A stretch of 64,000 nucleotides of DNA from CAVSWT01 sp963782985 (GCA_963782985.1 CAWALU010000003.1:461883-525882), one strand, 5' to 3'. Positions 54,133 to 63,337 are shown, numbered from the stretch's first letter. Made by a program: numbers and translations. Notes: generated from the letters alone by a model not told the origin.

Positions 54133-54783
54133 ATGAAAGATCAAAAAATTACATACAGAACAAAAATAAACAGACAACCAAAGCGCGCATCGTACGACAG
54201 AGAAACTATTTTTAATATTTTGGATTCCTCTTTTATTTGTCATGTCGGTTTTAAGATTGAAGATGAGGTTTACATCATTCCAACGGCTTTTGGAAGAAAA
54301 GATAATACCATTTTTATTCATGGTTCTTTAAAAAGCAGAATGCTAAACGCATTAAAAGCCGGGGACGATATTTGCATAACCGTTACTTTGCTTGATGGAA
54401 TTGTGCTTGCGCGTTCTGCATTTCATCATTCATTTAATTATAGATCAGTAGTAATTTTTAGCAAGGGTAAAGAAATTATCGGCAATAATAAAAAGCTAAA
54501 TTCTTTAAAAATTATTTCTGATAATATTATTCCCGGAAGATGGGAAGATGTCCGCCAGCCAAATGAAAAAGAATTAAATGCAACTTCAGTTTTTGAATTT
54601 AAAATTGATGAAGCATCAGCTAAAATTAGAACCGGCGCACCGATAGATGAAAAAGAAGATTATGATTTAAAAGTTTGGGCTGGAATTATTCCAATTAAAA
54701 CTACCTTAAGCGATCCGATAAAAGATCCAGCTTTAAATGAAAATATTTTATTCCCTGATTATTTAAAGCATTATAAAACATAG
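54133..54783 (+). CDS. Pyridoxamine 5-prime-phosphate oxidase-like flavin-binding protein
   Basis: A 216-residue split-barrel protein. It begins with a typical RASYDRETIFNILDSSFICHVGF and continues IIPTAFGRKDNTIFIHGSLK and LDGIVLARSAFHHSFNYRSV, the FMN-binding pattern of the Pyridox_ox_2 group (nitroimidazole-resistance-like proteins). It binds flavin or F420/heme in relatives; the substrate is unknown. The next genes (OsmC, SRPBCC) follow on the same strand, suggesting a small stress or detoxification cluster (inference). Confidence 0.87.
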   Translation: MKDQKITYRTKINRQPKRASYDRETIFNILDSSFICHVGFKIEDEVYIIPTAFGRKDNTIFIHGSLKSRMLNALKAGDDICITVTLLDGIVLARSAFHHSFNYRSVVIFSKGKEIIGNNKKLNSLKIISDNIIPGRWEDVRQPNEKELNATSVFEFKIDEASAKIRTGAPIDEKEDYDLKVWAGIIPIKTTLSDPIKDPALNENILFPDYLKHYKT

Positions 54784-54837
54784 ATTGGTTATAAACGAAA
54801 ATTATCTTTTTTAATCTATAAAAAAATTGAAATCCAA

Positions 54838-55317
54838 ATGAACAGCATTAACAAAAAACATCAATATACTGTCACGGTAAAATGGAAAGGTAATAAAGGA
54901 AACGGGACTTCAAACTATACCGGATATGAAAGAGAGCATTCAATACTTTCAGAAAATAAAAATGAAATTCATTTCTCTTCCGATCCAAATTTCAGAGGCG
55001 ATAAAACAAAATACAATCCAGAAGAATTATTTGTTGCATCAATCTCTTCTTGTCATATGCTTTGGTTTTTGCATTTGTGTTCATATGCCGGAATTGTAGT
55101 AATTGATTATGAAGATAAGCCAATCGGTAAATTAGAAGAGGCAGCAAATGGAAGCGGCCATTTTACTGAAGTAACTCTTTATCCTTCTGTTACTGTGAAA
55201 GATAAATCTATGATTGAAAAAGCAAATGAACTGCATTCTAAAGGCCATGCAAAACTGATGACCCTCACATACAATTTTAATTCTCATTTATATTTTCTCA
55301 TTAAATACTTTTTTTAA
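54838..55317 (+). CDS. OsmC-like protein with diverged C-terminus
   Basis: A 159-residue OsmC-family protein of the group with YTVTVKWKGNKGNGTSNYTGY and HFSSDPNFRGDKTKYNPEELFV. The first redox cysteine is present (Cys72 in SISSCHMLWFLHLC). Family members end near AHAKCFIANSVNFPV; here the chain reads GHAKLMTLTYNFNSHLYFL and no frame restores the CFIANS motif, so the second catalytic cysteine is missing. It may be inactive or use another resolving thiol. The SRPBCC gene starts 10 nt later. Confidence 0.82.
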   Translation: MNSINKKHQYTVTVKWKGNKGNGTSNYTGYEREHSILSENKNEIHFSSDPNFRGDKTKYNPEELFVASISSCHMLWFLHLCSYAGIVVIDYEDKPIGKLEEAANGSGHFTEVTLYPSVTVKDKSMIEKANELHSKGHAKLMTLTYNFNSHLYFLIKYFF

Positions 55318-55326
55318 AGGAGTAAA

Positions 55327-55800
55327 ATGATAGATAAAATTGATTCAGTAAAAAAAACTTTGATTATCGACAGACCTGTAAATGAAACCTTCAATTTATT
55401 TATTAATATTGGAGATTGGTGGCCTAAAGAATATACCTGGTCAAAAGAAAAACTGGAAAATATTTTTATTGAGCAGAAAAAGAATGGGATGTGTATTGAA
55501 AAAGGCCCTTTTAATTTTGAATGTGATTGGGGCAGAGTTATTCATTGGAATCCCCCATATGGTTTGGTTTTCACCTGGCAGATAAGCCCTAAGAGAGAAC
55601 CGGAACCAAATCCTGATAAAGCCAGTGAAGTTGAGGTTAATTTTACTGAAGAAGAAAATTCCCGGACAAGAGTTGAATTAGAGCATCGATGCTTCGAAAA
55701 ACATGGTGATGATGCTAAAGAATACCGCGAAGCATTGGATTCTGAATTAGGATGGAAATATATTTTAAATAGATATGAGGAATATGTTTGTGCATCGTGA
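55327..55800 (+). CDS. SRPBCC (AHSA1-like) domain protein
   Basis: A 157-residue START-like protein with the AHSA1/ATPase-activator pattern: LIIDRPVNETFNLFINIGDWW, then WGRVIHWNPPYGLVFTWQIS and SEVEVNFTEEENSRTRVELEH near the C-terminus, ending in a long helix with LGWKYILNRYEEYV. Such proteins bind hydrophobic ligands or act as polyketide-type chaperones; no specific role is visible. A strong AAAGGAG lies 5 nt before the ATG. It overlaps nothing and ends the plus-strand group. Confidence 0.88.
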   Translation: MIDKIDSVKKTLIIDRPVNETFNLFINIGDWWPKEYTWSKEKLENIFIEQKKNGMCIEKGPFNFECDWGRVIHWNPPYGLVFTWQISPKREPEPNPDKASEVEVNFTEEENSRTRVELEHRCFEKHGDDAKEYREALDSELGWKYILNRYEEYVCAS

Positions 55801-55837
55801 TTCAGTCGATAAAATTTGTCAAAATATCTATTAATCT

Positions 55838-57187
55838 TTAAGGATTATAATTTATCCAAATTGGGCTGCTCCAAGCCATCTCTCCGTCATCTTGAATTAT
55901 TCTAATATAATACCAATGTTCCCCGGCAGTTAAATCTTTATCAATGTATTCAGTCCTAACTCCGCGTCCTTCATGCAGATCTTTCCCGAGGTAAATCAAA
56001 TTTTTATTATCTCTAACCAAAATTGCGTACTCTATTTTTGATGATCCTAAAACTTCAAAATTAATTTTTGGGGGAGTTTTAATATCAATCTCTTTTCCCA
56101 TCCATTCCTCATTAATTTTAAAATTAATTTGAATTTTAGTGCCTGAAGTTGCGAATACTCTTCTTTCTTTTAATGCTCCAAATATTTCTTGTTTAGTTTT
56201 ATTTTTAACAATTACGCCCGTCAAGCCTGTTTGCCATTCATTATCTTTTCTTCCAACTCCATGATGAAACCTTAAACCATGTCCGTCGGAAGAACCAATT
56301 AAACCAAATTTTAAACCTTTCATTAAACCGTCCTGAACGAAATTCCCGGGCATTCCACCGCGATGTCTAATCGGTTCATTTCCCATATATTCAAAAGCTC
56401 CGTGAGTAGAAACTATTTCTACATCTGGCTGCACATCTAAATCATGATTGTCCCAATCAGTTCCTGTCCATCCAATATGATGTGGAATTGCAATGGCATT
56501 ATTTACTTTTAAAAGTTTAAATAAATCTTTTGTATTTGAAGCAGCAGAATCAAAACTGAAAATGGGCTTATCCCAATTTAAAAAGAAAACGTTTTTATGG
56601 CCGAAGCCTTTAGGCAGTCGTGGAGTGGTCCATTCATAAGCTGCGTAAGTGATAAATTTACCAGGTTCATAAAATTGCTGTCCAATTATTTTAATTCTAT
56701 CCCATTCTGAAGGCGTTAACAAATTTGCTGTAAACCACTCATGATCAGTTAATGCAGCAAAGTCATAATGTAAAATATATTTAGATCGAGTATAACATTG
56801 GTCTATCGTTCCTCTTCCGTCAGACAATGATGAATGCTGATGAATATCACCGTAAACAATCTGCATGCTGTCAGGTAATTTGAGTTTAGTGTCATCATCG
56901 TTTACCTGGATGGGAAAAGCTTTTAATTTTTTATCGCTAAAATTTATCTGCTGAACATCATGATCAATATCTAATGGGGTTATATTGGTTGAAAACCGAT
57001 TCAGATAAATATATTTAATATCCCTTCTTATTGAATAAATTAATCCGTCCTTACCTAAAATTGGTTTTGCATACTGTCCGCGGCCTCCCCATCCATCAAC
57101 ACTTAACTGATAAAGTGGAGAGTGATGATCATCTTTAACACATTGAACATAAAATCCCTGAGATGGCCTTCCGAAAATCCACAACAC
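55838..57187 (-). CDS. PHP-type (DUF3604) metallohydrolase, C-terminal part of a frameshifted gene
   Basis: 449 codons from a GTG at 57187, but the frame and homology extend upstream to about 57296 (SATTYTTADDSDWFKQGED). The PHP/CehA-like metal site is YGDIHQHSSLSDG (His116, His118), AALTDHEWFTA, PHHIGWTG and GSSDGHGLRFHHG. A beta domain ends the protein (GEHWYYIRIIQDDGEMAWSS). Family members hydrolyse phosphoesters or carbamates. One missing base at about 57303-57306 separates it from the N-terminal propeller frame. Confidence 0.82.
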   Translation of the reverse strand: MLWIFGRPSQGFYVQCVKDDHHSPLYQLSVDGWGGRGQYAKPILGKDGLIYSIRRDIKYIYLNRFSTNITPLDIDHDVQQINFSDKKLKAFPIQVNDDDTKLKLPDSMQIVYGDIHQHSSLSDGRGTIDQCYTRSKYILHYDFAALTDHEWFTANLLTPSEWDRIKIIGQQFYEPGKFITYAAYEWTTPRLPKGFGHKNVFFLNWDKPIFSFDSAASNTKDLFKLLKVNNAIAIPHHIGWTGTDWDNHDLDVQPDVEIVSTHGAFEYMGNEPIRHRGGMPGNFVQDGLMKGLKFGLIGSSDGHGLRFHHGVGRKDNEWQTGLTGVIVKNKTKQEIFGALKERRVFATSGTKIQINFKINEEWMGKEIDIKTPPKINFEVLGSSKIEYAILVRDNKNLIYLGKDLHEGRGVRTEYIDKDLTAGEHWYYIRIIQDDGEMAWSSPIWINYNP

Positions 57188-57297
57188 ATTATTTTTATCG
57201 AATAATAGTGATGGAAATTCAAAAGCTTGATCTTCCCCTTGCTTAAACCAATCGCTATCATCTGCAGTTGTATATGTTGTAGCGCTGTTATTTCCAT

Positions 57298-58152
57298 TTA
57301 AATTTTAAAATAAATCCATGGGGTAAATCCCACTTTTCCATCAGGCTGTAAGTTTGAATGCCAGGCTGCCGTAATTACCTTATCATTTGAAATGCTTAAA
57401 GTGGGCGCTAAATTAAATCCTTTATTAGGCGATAAGTTTGACTCTTCTCCCCAATTTTTTCCGTCGAAGCTTTTTAGTTTTATATGATAATTCTCTTCAT
57501 GCTGTCTATCCCAAACGATATAAATTTTTTCCCCCAATGAAATAATATACGGTCGTAATTCCATATCCGACGAATTTGAAATATTAATTGGTTCACTTAT
57601 TTTGTGATCGGATAGGTTTGCCGCATAAATATCAAAATTATTATTGCGAAGAGATTCCCACGCTATCCAAATATTTCCTTTTGAATCAGCGGCAATTGAT
57701 GGATTAAGATCAGGCGCTGGATCTTTAGTAACTCTGATTTCTTCAGTAAGTTTTCCATCAGAAAAATTGCAGGCATAAATATCCCAATTATTATTTCTCT
57801 TTGCACACCAAAAAATCCAGATTTCGTTTTTGTTTGTGCATAAAATTCTTGGCTTGTGTTCAAATCCTTCCGAAGAAGTATTTACTTTAAAACTATCTTG
57901 AACTGCCATATTATTTATCTTTTTTAAAATAATATTTTCTATCCCATTTAAATATTCCGAGTAAACAGTCCAAATATTTTGATTTAAGTCCTGGCAAAGA
58001 TCCGGATATTCACAAAAATCATTAAAGGATATTTGAAGATCGTGAGCATTTAAATTTGTAATTGGTAAAACATCTGTAGGCTTTTTATAGTTGTTATCAT
58101 GACCGAATAAGGCTGAGCTTATTGTAATTACAATTAATAAATATCTCATCAT
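57298..58152 (-). CDS. PHP-type metallohydrolase, N-terminal propeller part (frameshifted)
   Basis: 284 codons with a signal peptide (ending SSALFG) and a propeller of repeats such as GNIWIAWESLRNNNFDIYAA and NEIWIFWCAKRNNNWDIYAC (six-bladed TolB-like). The frame stops at FTPWIYFKI; inserting one A in an A4 run (about 57303-57306) joins it to NLNGNNSATTYTT in the next frame. The whole protein of about 770 residues is secreted and pairs a beta-propeller with a metallohydrolase domain. Confidence 0.78.
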   Translation of the reverse strand: MMRYLLIVITISSALFGHDNNYKKPTDVLPITNLNAHDLQISFNDFCEYPDLCQDLNQNIWTVYSEYLNGIENIILKKINNMAVQDSFKVNTSSEGFEHKPRILCTNKNEIWIFWCAKRNNNWDIYACNFSDGKLTEEIRVTKDPAPDLNPSIAADSKGNIWIAWESLRNNNFDIYAANLSDHKISEPINISNSSDMELRPYIISLGEKIYIVWDRQHEENYHIKLKSFDGKNWGEESNLSPNKGFNLAPTLSISNDKVITAAWHSNLQPDGKVGFTPWIYFKI

Positions 58153-58241
58153 TTAATCTCCGGAAGAAATATTGCTAGGGGATAATAGAATCTAATAAAA
58201 AGTATTTTTAAAATCTGGCTGTTGTTTGAATTGGGTGGAAC

Positions 58242-58973
58242 TTATTTATTAAGTAATTCTTTCAATTTTAATGCATTCTTCGGAGCGTATGCCTTTTCAT
58301 CATTATCAAAATAGCAGTAAATATCTTTACCTTCTTTGCTCCATTTTTTAAAATTCTTTCCCCAAATTGATAGCGCTGATCTATCATAGCTTCCTTTATA
58401 TTTTTCATCCGGGCCATGAAGTCGAAGATAAATAAAATCCGCTGAAATAATTTTTGGAGATGTTACATTACCAAGTTCGAATATGCAGAAGGCTATATTA
58501 TTTTCTTCTAATATTTTAATAGCGTTTTCATTCCACCAGGTCTGGTTTCTAAATTCAATTGTGAAACGCTTAGTTTTTGGAAGAATCTTAACAAAGTTTT
58601 TCAGTTTTTCTTCATTATAATTTAAATTCGGCGGAAGTTGAAATAAAGTAACTCCGACCTTCCTACCTAAACCATTTGCATTTTTTAAAAAATTACTCAC
58701 AAATTCTTTTGGATCGTTTAATTTTTTGTTGTGAGTTATAAAACGACTTCCTTTTACTGAAAAGATAAAATTATCCGGAGTTTTATTTTTCCAATTTTTA
58801 AATACTTCTCGTTTAGGTAATTTGTAAAATGTGCTATTCAATTCGACAGTATCAAATTTTTGAATATAATAATTTAACCAATCTTTTCGCTTTATATCTT
58901 CAGGGTAAAACTCCTTTTCCCAATGTTTATAATTCCAGCCTGATGTGCCAATATAATATTTACCTTTACGCAT
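58242..58973 (-). CDS. DUF72 family protein
   Basis: A 243-residue TIM-barrel-like DUF72 protein with the signatures YIGTSGWNYKHWEKEFYPED, VELNSTFYKLPKREVFKNW, FIFSVKGSRFITHNKKLND and FDTVELNSTF, then FTIEFRNQTWW and FIYLRLHGPDEKY near the end. The family is widespread but without a proven reaction. It is flanked by divergent or spaced genes, with no operon partner. Confidence 0.9.
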   Translation of the reverse strand: MRKGKYYIGTSGWNYKHWEKEFYPEDIKRKDWLNYYIQKFDTVELNSTFYKLPKREVFKNWKNKTPDNFIFSVKGSRFITHNKKLNDPKEFVSNFLKNANGLGRKVGVTLFQLPPNLNYNEEKLKNFVKILPKTKRFTIEFRNQTWWNENAIKILEENNIAFCIFELGNVTSPKIISADFIYLRLHGPDEKYKGSYDRSALSIWGKNFKKWSKEGKDIYCYFDNDEKAYAPKNALKLKELLNK

Positions 58974-59102
58974 GTTATTTCTTAATTATTTAACATCGAA
59001 CTTATAACCAATAACTAAAGCAATGGTTTGGTCATATCAAATTGTGAAGATCATATCAAACAAAAATCATGATATAAATAAAAACGAAGATAGGAAGTCA
59101 AG

Positions 59103-59186
59103 CATCCAATTCGTTTAAGAAATTTGGATAATAAGTTGGTGATGTAATAAATAGCTTAAATAGATAGACGCTCCAGCAAAACGTCT
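59103..59186. repeat. Second composite intergenic repeat
   Basis: A decayed AAGAAATT hairpin (CCAATTCGTTTAAG.. near 59106-59128) is followed at 59166-59186 by AGACGCTCC..AACGTCT, whose reverse complement begins AGACGTTTTGC like the hairpin at 52462. The same two element types lie together at both sites. Confidence 0.45.
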
Positions 59187-59220
59187 CAACAAAAATAATT
59201 TTTAATTTAGAATAACTGAT

Positions 59221-61173
59221 TTAATTTTTTTTAATTGCTTTAAAATCACCATTTGGCTGGTGGGAAGTAACAGAAATTATTTTATCGTTCATTTCTTCAA
59301 AAATAAATTTAAAGCCTTGCATCCCTTGTAACTTAAATTCATTTTTTGCCGTTGGAAGAAGAGAGTACTCGGGCTGACCTTTTAACGAGGCTTTAAGCTT
59401 ACCGTCTTTTATATAAACCTTCATGTCATTGCCGGGTCCAAATTCATAATCACCTTCAAATTTTTTCAACTCATTTTCAGTTATTTTTGAACCAGATTCT
59501 TCTTTGGGTATTTCAACTTGATTTGAAGTTTTTTCAGCTTTATAATTTCCGTTCGGCTGGCTGGATGTAACACTTGTTACTTTTCCCTCATCCTTAATTT
59601 CAAAAATCATTTTAAAGCCCTGTAAATTTTCCAGTTCAAAAGTTGTTGAATCAATTGGTAGTAAAGTGTATTCGGGCTGCCCGGGCAGTAAGGCTTTTAA
59701 CTTTTTATTTTTTATATAAATCTGCATTTTATTTCCGTTGCTAAAATTATACACGCCGACAAATTTTTGTAAATAATTTTCATCTAAATTTAGAATTGAT
59801 TTATTTTCATTATAACCGCGCTTAAAATATTTTTGGGAGCCTGCCGGTGAGCCAATTTCAACAGCGTTTACAGAATCATCATCAAATGAAAAAATTGCTT
59901 TTTGTCCATACAATCCTTCCGCAAAAAACGTTGTATCGGTCGTTGGTTTATAATTGATAGAATTAAATGGAAGTTCAGTTGGAATGAAAGCAAGCTTATT
60001 TTTTTCAGATTTAATTTTAATTTTTATAAAAGGGTTCTCAAAAATTCCTTCATACCTTTTTAATTGATCCGGAGATAGCGCAATTGGTTTTCTTTCTTCA
60101 CCTCCAATTCCTAAAATATAATTAGCAATTTGCTTAGCTATATTTGAAGGCGCGACAAAGTCTGTATTGGTTAAAAGTATAATGGTTAAATTATTATCGG
60201 GGAACAAATAATTAACGCATAAAAATCCTGCCATACCTCCCGAATGCCACATAAATTTGTGTCCAAAATAATTTTCAATTATCCATCCGAAGCCGTAATA
60301 AACCGAATCGCCGAACATGCCTGCGTTAACTTGCGGAGAGAGGGCTTCATCCCAGGATTGAGTGGAAAGTAATTTTTTGTTTTTCACCGCTTCATCCCAA
60401 ATTGCAATATCTCCGGTAGTGGAAATAATTGAACCTGCTCCGGCTAACTGTGCAAATTCTGTGTACTGAGATTTTTTTATTTCTTTTTGAGATAAGTCTA
60501 GAGTGTAGCCCAGCGCTCTTTGGCTAATATTTTCAGTATCGGCTCCGTCGGCAGTGTGTTTCATTCCCAACGGTAAAAATATTTTTTCACGCATAAAATC
60601 GCCGTAACTCCTTCCGGAAAGTTTTTGAATTATGTAAGCTAAAATTGCGTAGCCGGAATTGTTGTATTTAAATTTCTCGCCCGGTTCAAAATCAAATTTT
60701 CTATTTTTAATTAAATCGATAATATCATCCAAAGAATTTTTTGATTCCCAATTCAAAGGCTTATCAGCAAGTTCTGTATAACTTGGAATTCCGGAATTAT
60801 GTATGAGCAAATTTTTAATTGTTACTTTGTTTGCCGGCTCAATAAAATCGGGAATAAATTTAGTAAGCGTGTCGTCAAGTTTTAATTTACCATTTTCAAT
60901 GAGCAGTAAAATTGCCGCCGCTGTTATTTGTTTTGAAACGGAGCCAATCTGAAAAACAGTTTGGTTTGTATTTTGAATTTTATTTTCAACATCGGCGAAA
61001 CCAAAAGCTTTTTGATATTTAATTTCGCCATCCTTCATTATTAATAACGAAGCTCCGGGACCATTGATTGGAAGAAGTTTAATAGCAATGCTATCGATTA
61101 CGGAGGCATTGATAGATTGTGGAAATACTTGCGCAGCAAAAAATAGAATAGATAAAAATAAAAGTTTTTTCAT
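59221..61173 (-). CDS. Secreted beta-lactamase-family serine hydrolase with three tandem C-terminal domains
   Basis: A 650-residue exported protein (signal peptide ending FFAAQVFPQS). The catalytic domain has the serine-lysine pair S78-V-S-K81 (QIGSVSKQI), a tyrosine motif in KYNNSGYAIL and the third motif WHSGGMAGF, as in class C beta-lactamase and esterase families (AmpC/PBP4*-like). Three consecutive 85-residue DUF3471-like domains follow; the second and third are alike (FVGVYNFSNGNKMQIYIK and FEGDYEFGPGNDMKVYIK). It has no T9SS domain. Substrate unknown; peptidase, esterase or cell-wall roles are all possible. Confidence 0.9.
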   Translation of the reverse strand: MKKLLFLSILFFAAQVFPQSINASVIDSIAIKLLPINGPGASLLIMKDGEIKYQKAFGFADVENKIQNTNQTVFQIGSVSKQITAAAILLLIENGKLKLDDTLTKFIPDFIEPANKVTIKNLLIHNSGIPSYTELADKPLNWESKNSLDDIIDLIKNRKFDFEPGEKFKYNNSGYAILAYIIQKLSGRSYGDFMREKIFLPLGMKHTADGADTENISQRALGYTLDLSQKEIKKSQYTEFAQLAGAGSIISTTGDIAIWDEAVKNKKLLSTQSWDEALSPQVNAGMFGDSVYYGFGWIIENYFGHKFMWHSGGMAGFLCVNYLFPDNNLTIILLTNTDFVAPSNIAKQIANYILGIGGEERKPIALSPDQLKRYEGIFENPFIKIKIKSEKNKLAFIPTELPFNSINYKPTTDTTFFAEGLYGQKAIFSFDDDSVNAVEIGSPAGSQKYFKRGYNENKSILNLDENYLQKFVGVYNFSNGNKMQIYIKNKKLKALLPGQPEYTLLPIDSTTFELENLQGFKMIFEIKDEGKVTSVTSSQPNGNYKAEKTSNQVEIPKEESGSKITENELKKFEGDYEFGPGNDMKVYIKDGKLKASLKGQPEYSLLPTAKNEFKLQGMQGFKFIFEEMNDKIISVTSHQPNGDFKAIKKN

Positions 61174-61326
61174 TTTACAAATTCCTTAAATTTTTTTGGA
61201 AACTATATTAATATTTTTTATTGCTATAGATGAAATTCTTTTTTGTTTTAATTTCATTGGTTTCGCTTTGAACAAACTCAATAATAGCGGACGAAAATTT
61301 TCCGCCACCTCAAATTAAATTTAAAA

Positions 61327-61872
61327 TTATTTATTCGTGGTTCTTACCCAACTTATTTTATCACCCACAACAATTCCGCCAGAATCAGTTGAGCCGCCTT
61401 TAACTTCAACTACATATTTACTTGGCGCTGTGGAGGGATAAGAGCTAAGCGAAAGGGGAATTGTATTCTTGTGAATTGTAATTATTTTTTTATTTGAATC
61501 GGCATAAATAATATCCAAAGGGATTAATGTATTAAGCATCCAAAAAGATTGCATTTCCGAATTAGGAAATATAAACAACATACCTTCATCATTATTCATT
61601 TTACTTCTCTTCATTAAGCCGAGCTGTCTTTTAAATTCATCATCGGCAATTTCAATATTTATTTTTGCTTTTTGACGATCTAAAGAATCGGTAAAACTTA
61701 GTTCCCCATTTTTTGTAAAGGAATATTCTTCCGACGAATTGTTTTTCAATATCTCATCTTTAAATAAAAAAAATAAAATTATTGCAGCGCTTAAAATTAT
61801 AATTAAAGTTAAAAGGTAACGGAAAGTTTTTTTCGATTTAGTTTTCTGTGCGTTTATTTTTTTTGAATTCAT
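61327..61872 (-). CDS. DUF192 family membrane-anchored protein
   Basis: A 181-residue protein with one N-terminal membrane segment (YLLTLIIILSAAIILFFLF) and a DUF192 domain: QLGLMKRSKMNNDEGMLFIF, then MQSFWMLNTLIPLDIIYAD and KYVVEVKGGSTDSGGIVVGD. The family is exported or periplasmic and of unknown function. It lies 153 nt upstream of the serine hydrolase on the same strand. Confidence 0.88.
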   Translation of the reverse strand: MNSKKINAQKTKSKKTFRYLLTLIIILSAAIILFFLFKDEILKNNSSEEYSFTKNGELSFTDSLDRQKAKINIEIADDEFKRQLGLMKRSKMNNDEGMLFIFPNSEMQSFWMLNTLIPLDIIYADSNKKIITIHKNTIPLSLSSYPSTAPSKYVVEVKGGSTDSGGIVVGDKISWVRTTNK

Positions 61873-62000
61873 TATTATAAATAATCAATAAAAAGTGTGA
61901 ACTTCTCTATCTAAAAATTTAGTTCAAATTATCTATTGTCAATAGCAATATAACTTTTAATTTTATTACTTATTAAAATAAAAAAACAAATGGAGACGCT

Positions 62001-63071
62001 ATGAAAAATTTATGCACAGTTATGTTATTTTCCCTGCTATTATTCTGCGGCGGCTTTGCGCAGATAACCATTACAAGCAGCGATATCAGCAGCTTTTATG
62101 CAGCCGGGCAAACAATAATGAATTTATCAAACGATGATCCTAATACGACAATGGATATAGGCAGCGCAACTTCGAGTTCGCAAAATTGGACTCTCCCAAA
62201 TGTTAGTTACCCTGATACTTTTTATTCTCAGAGCATTGACGTTGCAACTTCGCCGTATGCCGCTGAATTTCCCACGGCTACCCATTGTATTTATGGGACT
62301 TTTAGCGATGACACTTCCACAGTTACTTTATATACATACGCTCAAGTATCCAGTTCGGAAATTGCGACAATAGGCGAAGTTCAGCATTATCAAACAACTT
62401 CATTTGATACAACTATGATAAATCATGAATATTCTTTAAAATATAAATTACCGCTTACATTTAATTCTTCTTTTGAAATCTCCAAAGATACAATGGATTT
62501 TGGCGTCGGATTTTTTACCGTATCTTCTAGCGCCATCAGCGTTGACGCTTTTGGAAAAATAAATTTACCTCCCGGCAATGTGGACGCTCTTCGTTTAAGA
62601 GAGATTAGAAAAAGTGAAAGTTATTTTAATAATATGCTTATATCATCTAGTTCCGAAGTGTATTTTAGCTGGCTGACAAAAAGTAACGGCTCTGCGGATA
62701 TTTCAGTGGATGATAGTTCAGTTTCCGGTAATGTTCAAATAACCAGTATTAGTTTATCTATTCTCCCCGGGACAACCGATGCTATTGAAGAAAAAAATAC
62801 ATCTCCCCAAAATTTCACATTATCCCAAAATTATCCAAATCCATTTAACCCGAATACAATAATTAATTATAGTTTGGAAAAAAGCAGTCAAGTTTTTTTA
62901 AAGGTTTATGACGCGCTTGGAAATGAAGTTGCAGCGCTTGTAGATGAATTTAAACCGGCGGGATATTATGAAGTTAATTTTAACGCTTCTCATCTTTCCA
63001 GCGGAATTTATTTTTACAAACTAACGGCAGGCAATTTTTCCGAAGTAAAAAAGATGACGCTTCTTCGGTAG
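62001..63071 (+). CDS. Secreted protein with T9SS sorting domain
   Basis: A 356-residue exported protein (signal peptide ending LLFCGGFAQ). The middle 240 residues are beta-rich with no family I recognise. The last 80 residues are a T9SS type A sorting domain (YPNPFNPNTIINYSLEKSSQ, ending KKMTLLR). It shares a 73-nt near-identical segment with the next gene, so the two are probably recent relatives in their C-termini. GGAG lies 7 nt before the ATG. A clean terminator follows. Confidence 0.85.
   Translation: MKNLCTVMLFSLLLFCGGFAQITITSSDISSFYAAGQTIMNLSNDDPNTTMDIGSATSSSQNWTLPNVSYPDTFYSQSIDVATSPYAAEFPTATHCIYGTFSDDTSTVTLYTYAQVSSSEIATIGEVQHYQTTSFDTTMINHEYSLKYKLPLTFNSSFEISKDTMDFGVGFFTVSSSAISVDAFGKINLPPGNVDALRLREIRKSESYFNNMLISSSSEVYFSWLTKSNGSADISVDDSSVSGNVQITSISLSILPGTTDAIEEKNTSPQNFTLSQNYPNPFNPNTIINYSLEKSSQVFLKVYDALGNEVAALVDEFKPAGYYEVNFNASHLSSGIYFYKLTAGNFSEVKKMTLLR
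62819..62891 (+). repeat. T9SS-domain nucleotide repeat, copy 1
   Basis: 73 nt coding for the start of the sorting domain, identical at 70 positions to 63928-64000. Confidence 0.85.
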
Positions 63072-63140
63072 TAAAAAGTAATTCTTCATTAATGAATTTT
63101 TGAAGTAAAAATAATACGCTGTAATTTTTATTTTTATTTG

Positions 63141-63169
63141 GAGACTCAAATATATGAGTCTCTTTTTTT
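63141..63169 (+). terminator. Rho-independent terminator
   Basis: GAGACTCA (63141-63148) pairs with TGAGTCTC (63155-63162), followed by seven T residues; it ends the gene at 62001-63071. Confidence 0.9.
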
Positions 63170-63337
63170 AAAATTTCTATAAACTATCTGTACGCTGTAC
63201 TTTTTATAAACAGTCTAAACGAACTATTGAACAAATACAATTAATTTTATAATATTTAATTGTCAAAAATTTTAATCTAAAATTTTTAGATAAAATTGTT
63301 ACACAAATTAACTTAACAACAAAATAGGAGGGGTTCT

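Noticed and set aside
57103..57297. 64-codon minus-strand frame between the two metallohydrolase parts
   Set aside because: The correct continuation (SATTYTTADDSDWFKQGED) is in another frame; this one is a shadow produced by the lesion.
57298..57310. Programmed frameshifting at the metallohydrolase lesion
   Set aside because: The zero frame reads TAT TTT AAA ATT, which does not form an X XXY YYZ heptamer; an A-run deletion is simpler.
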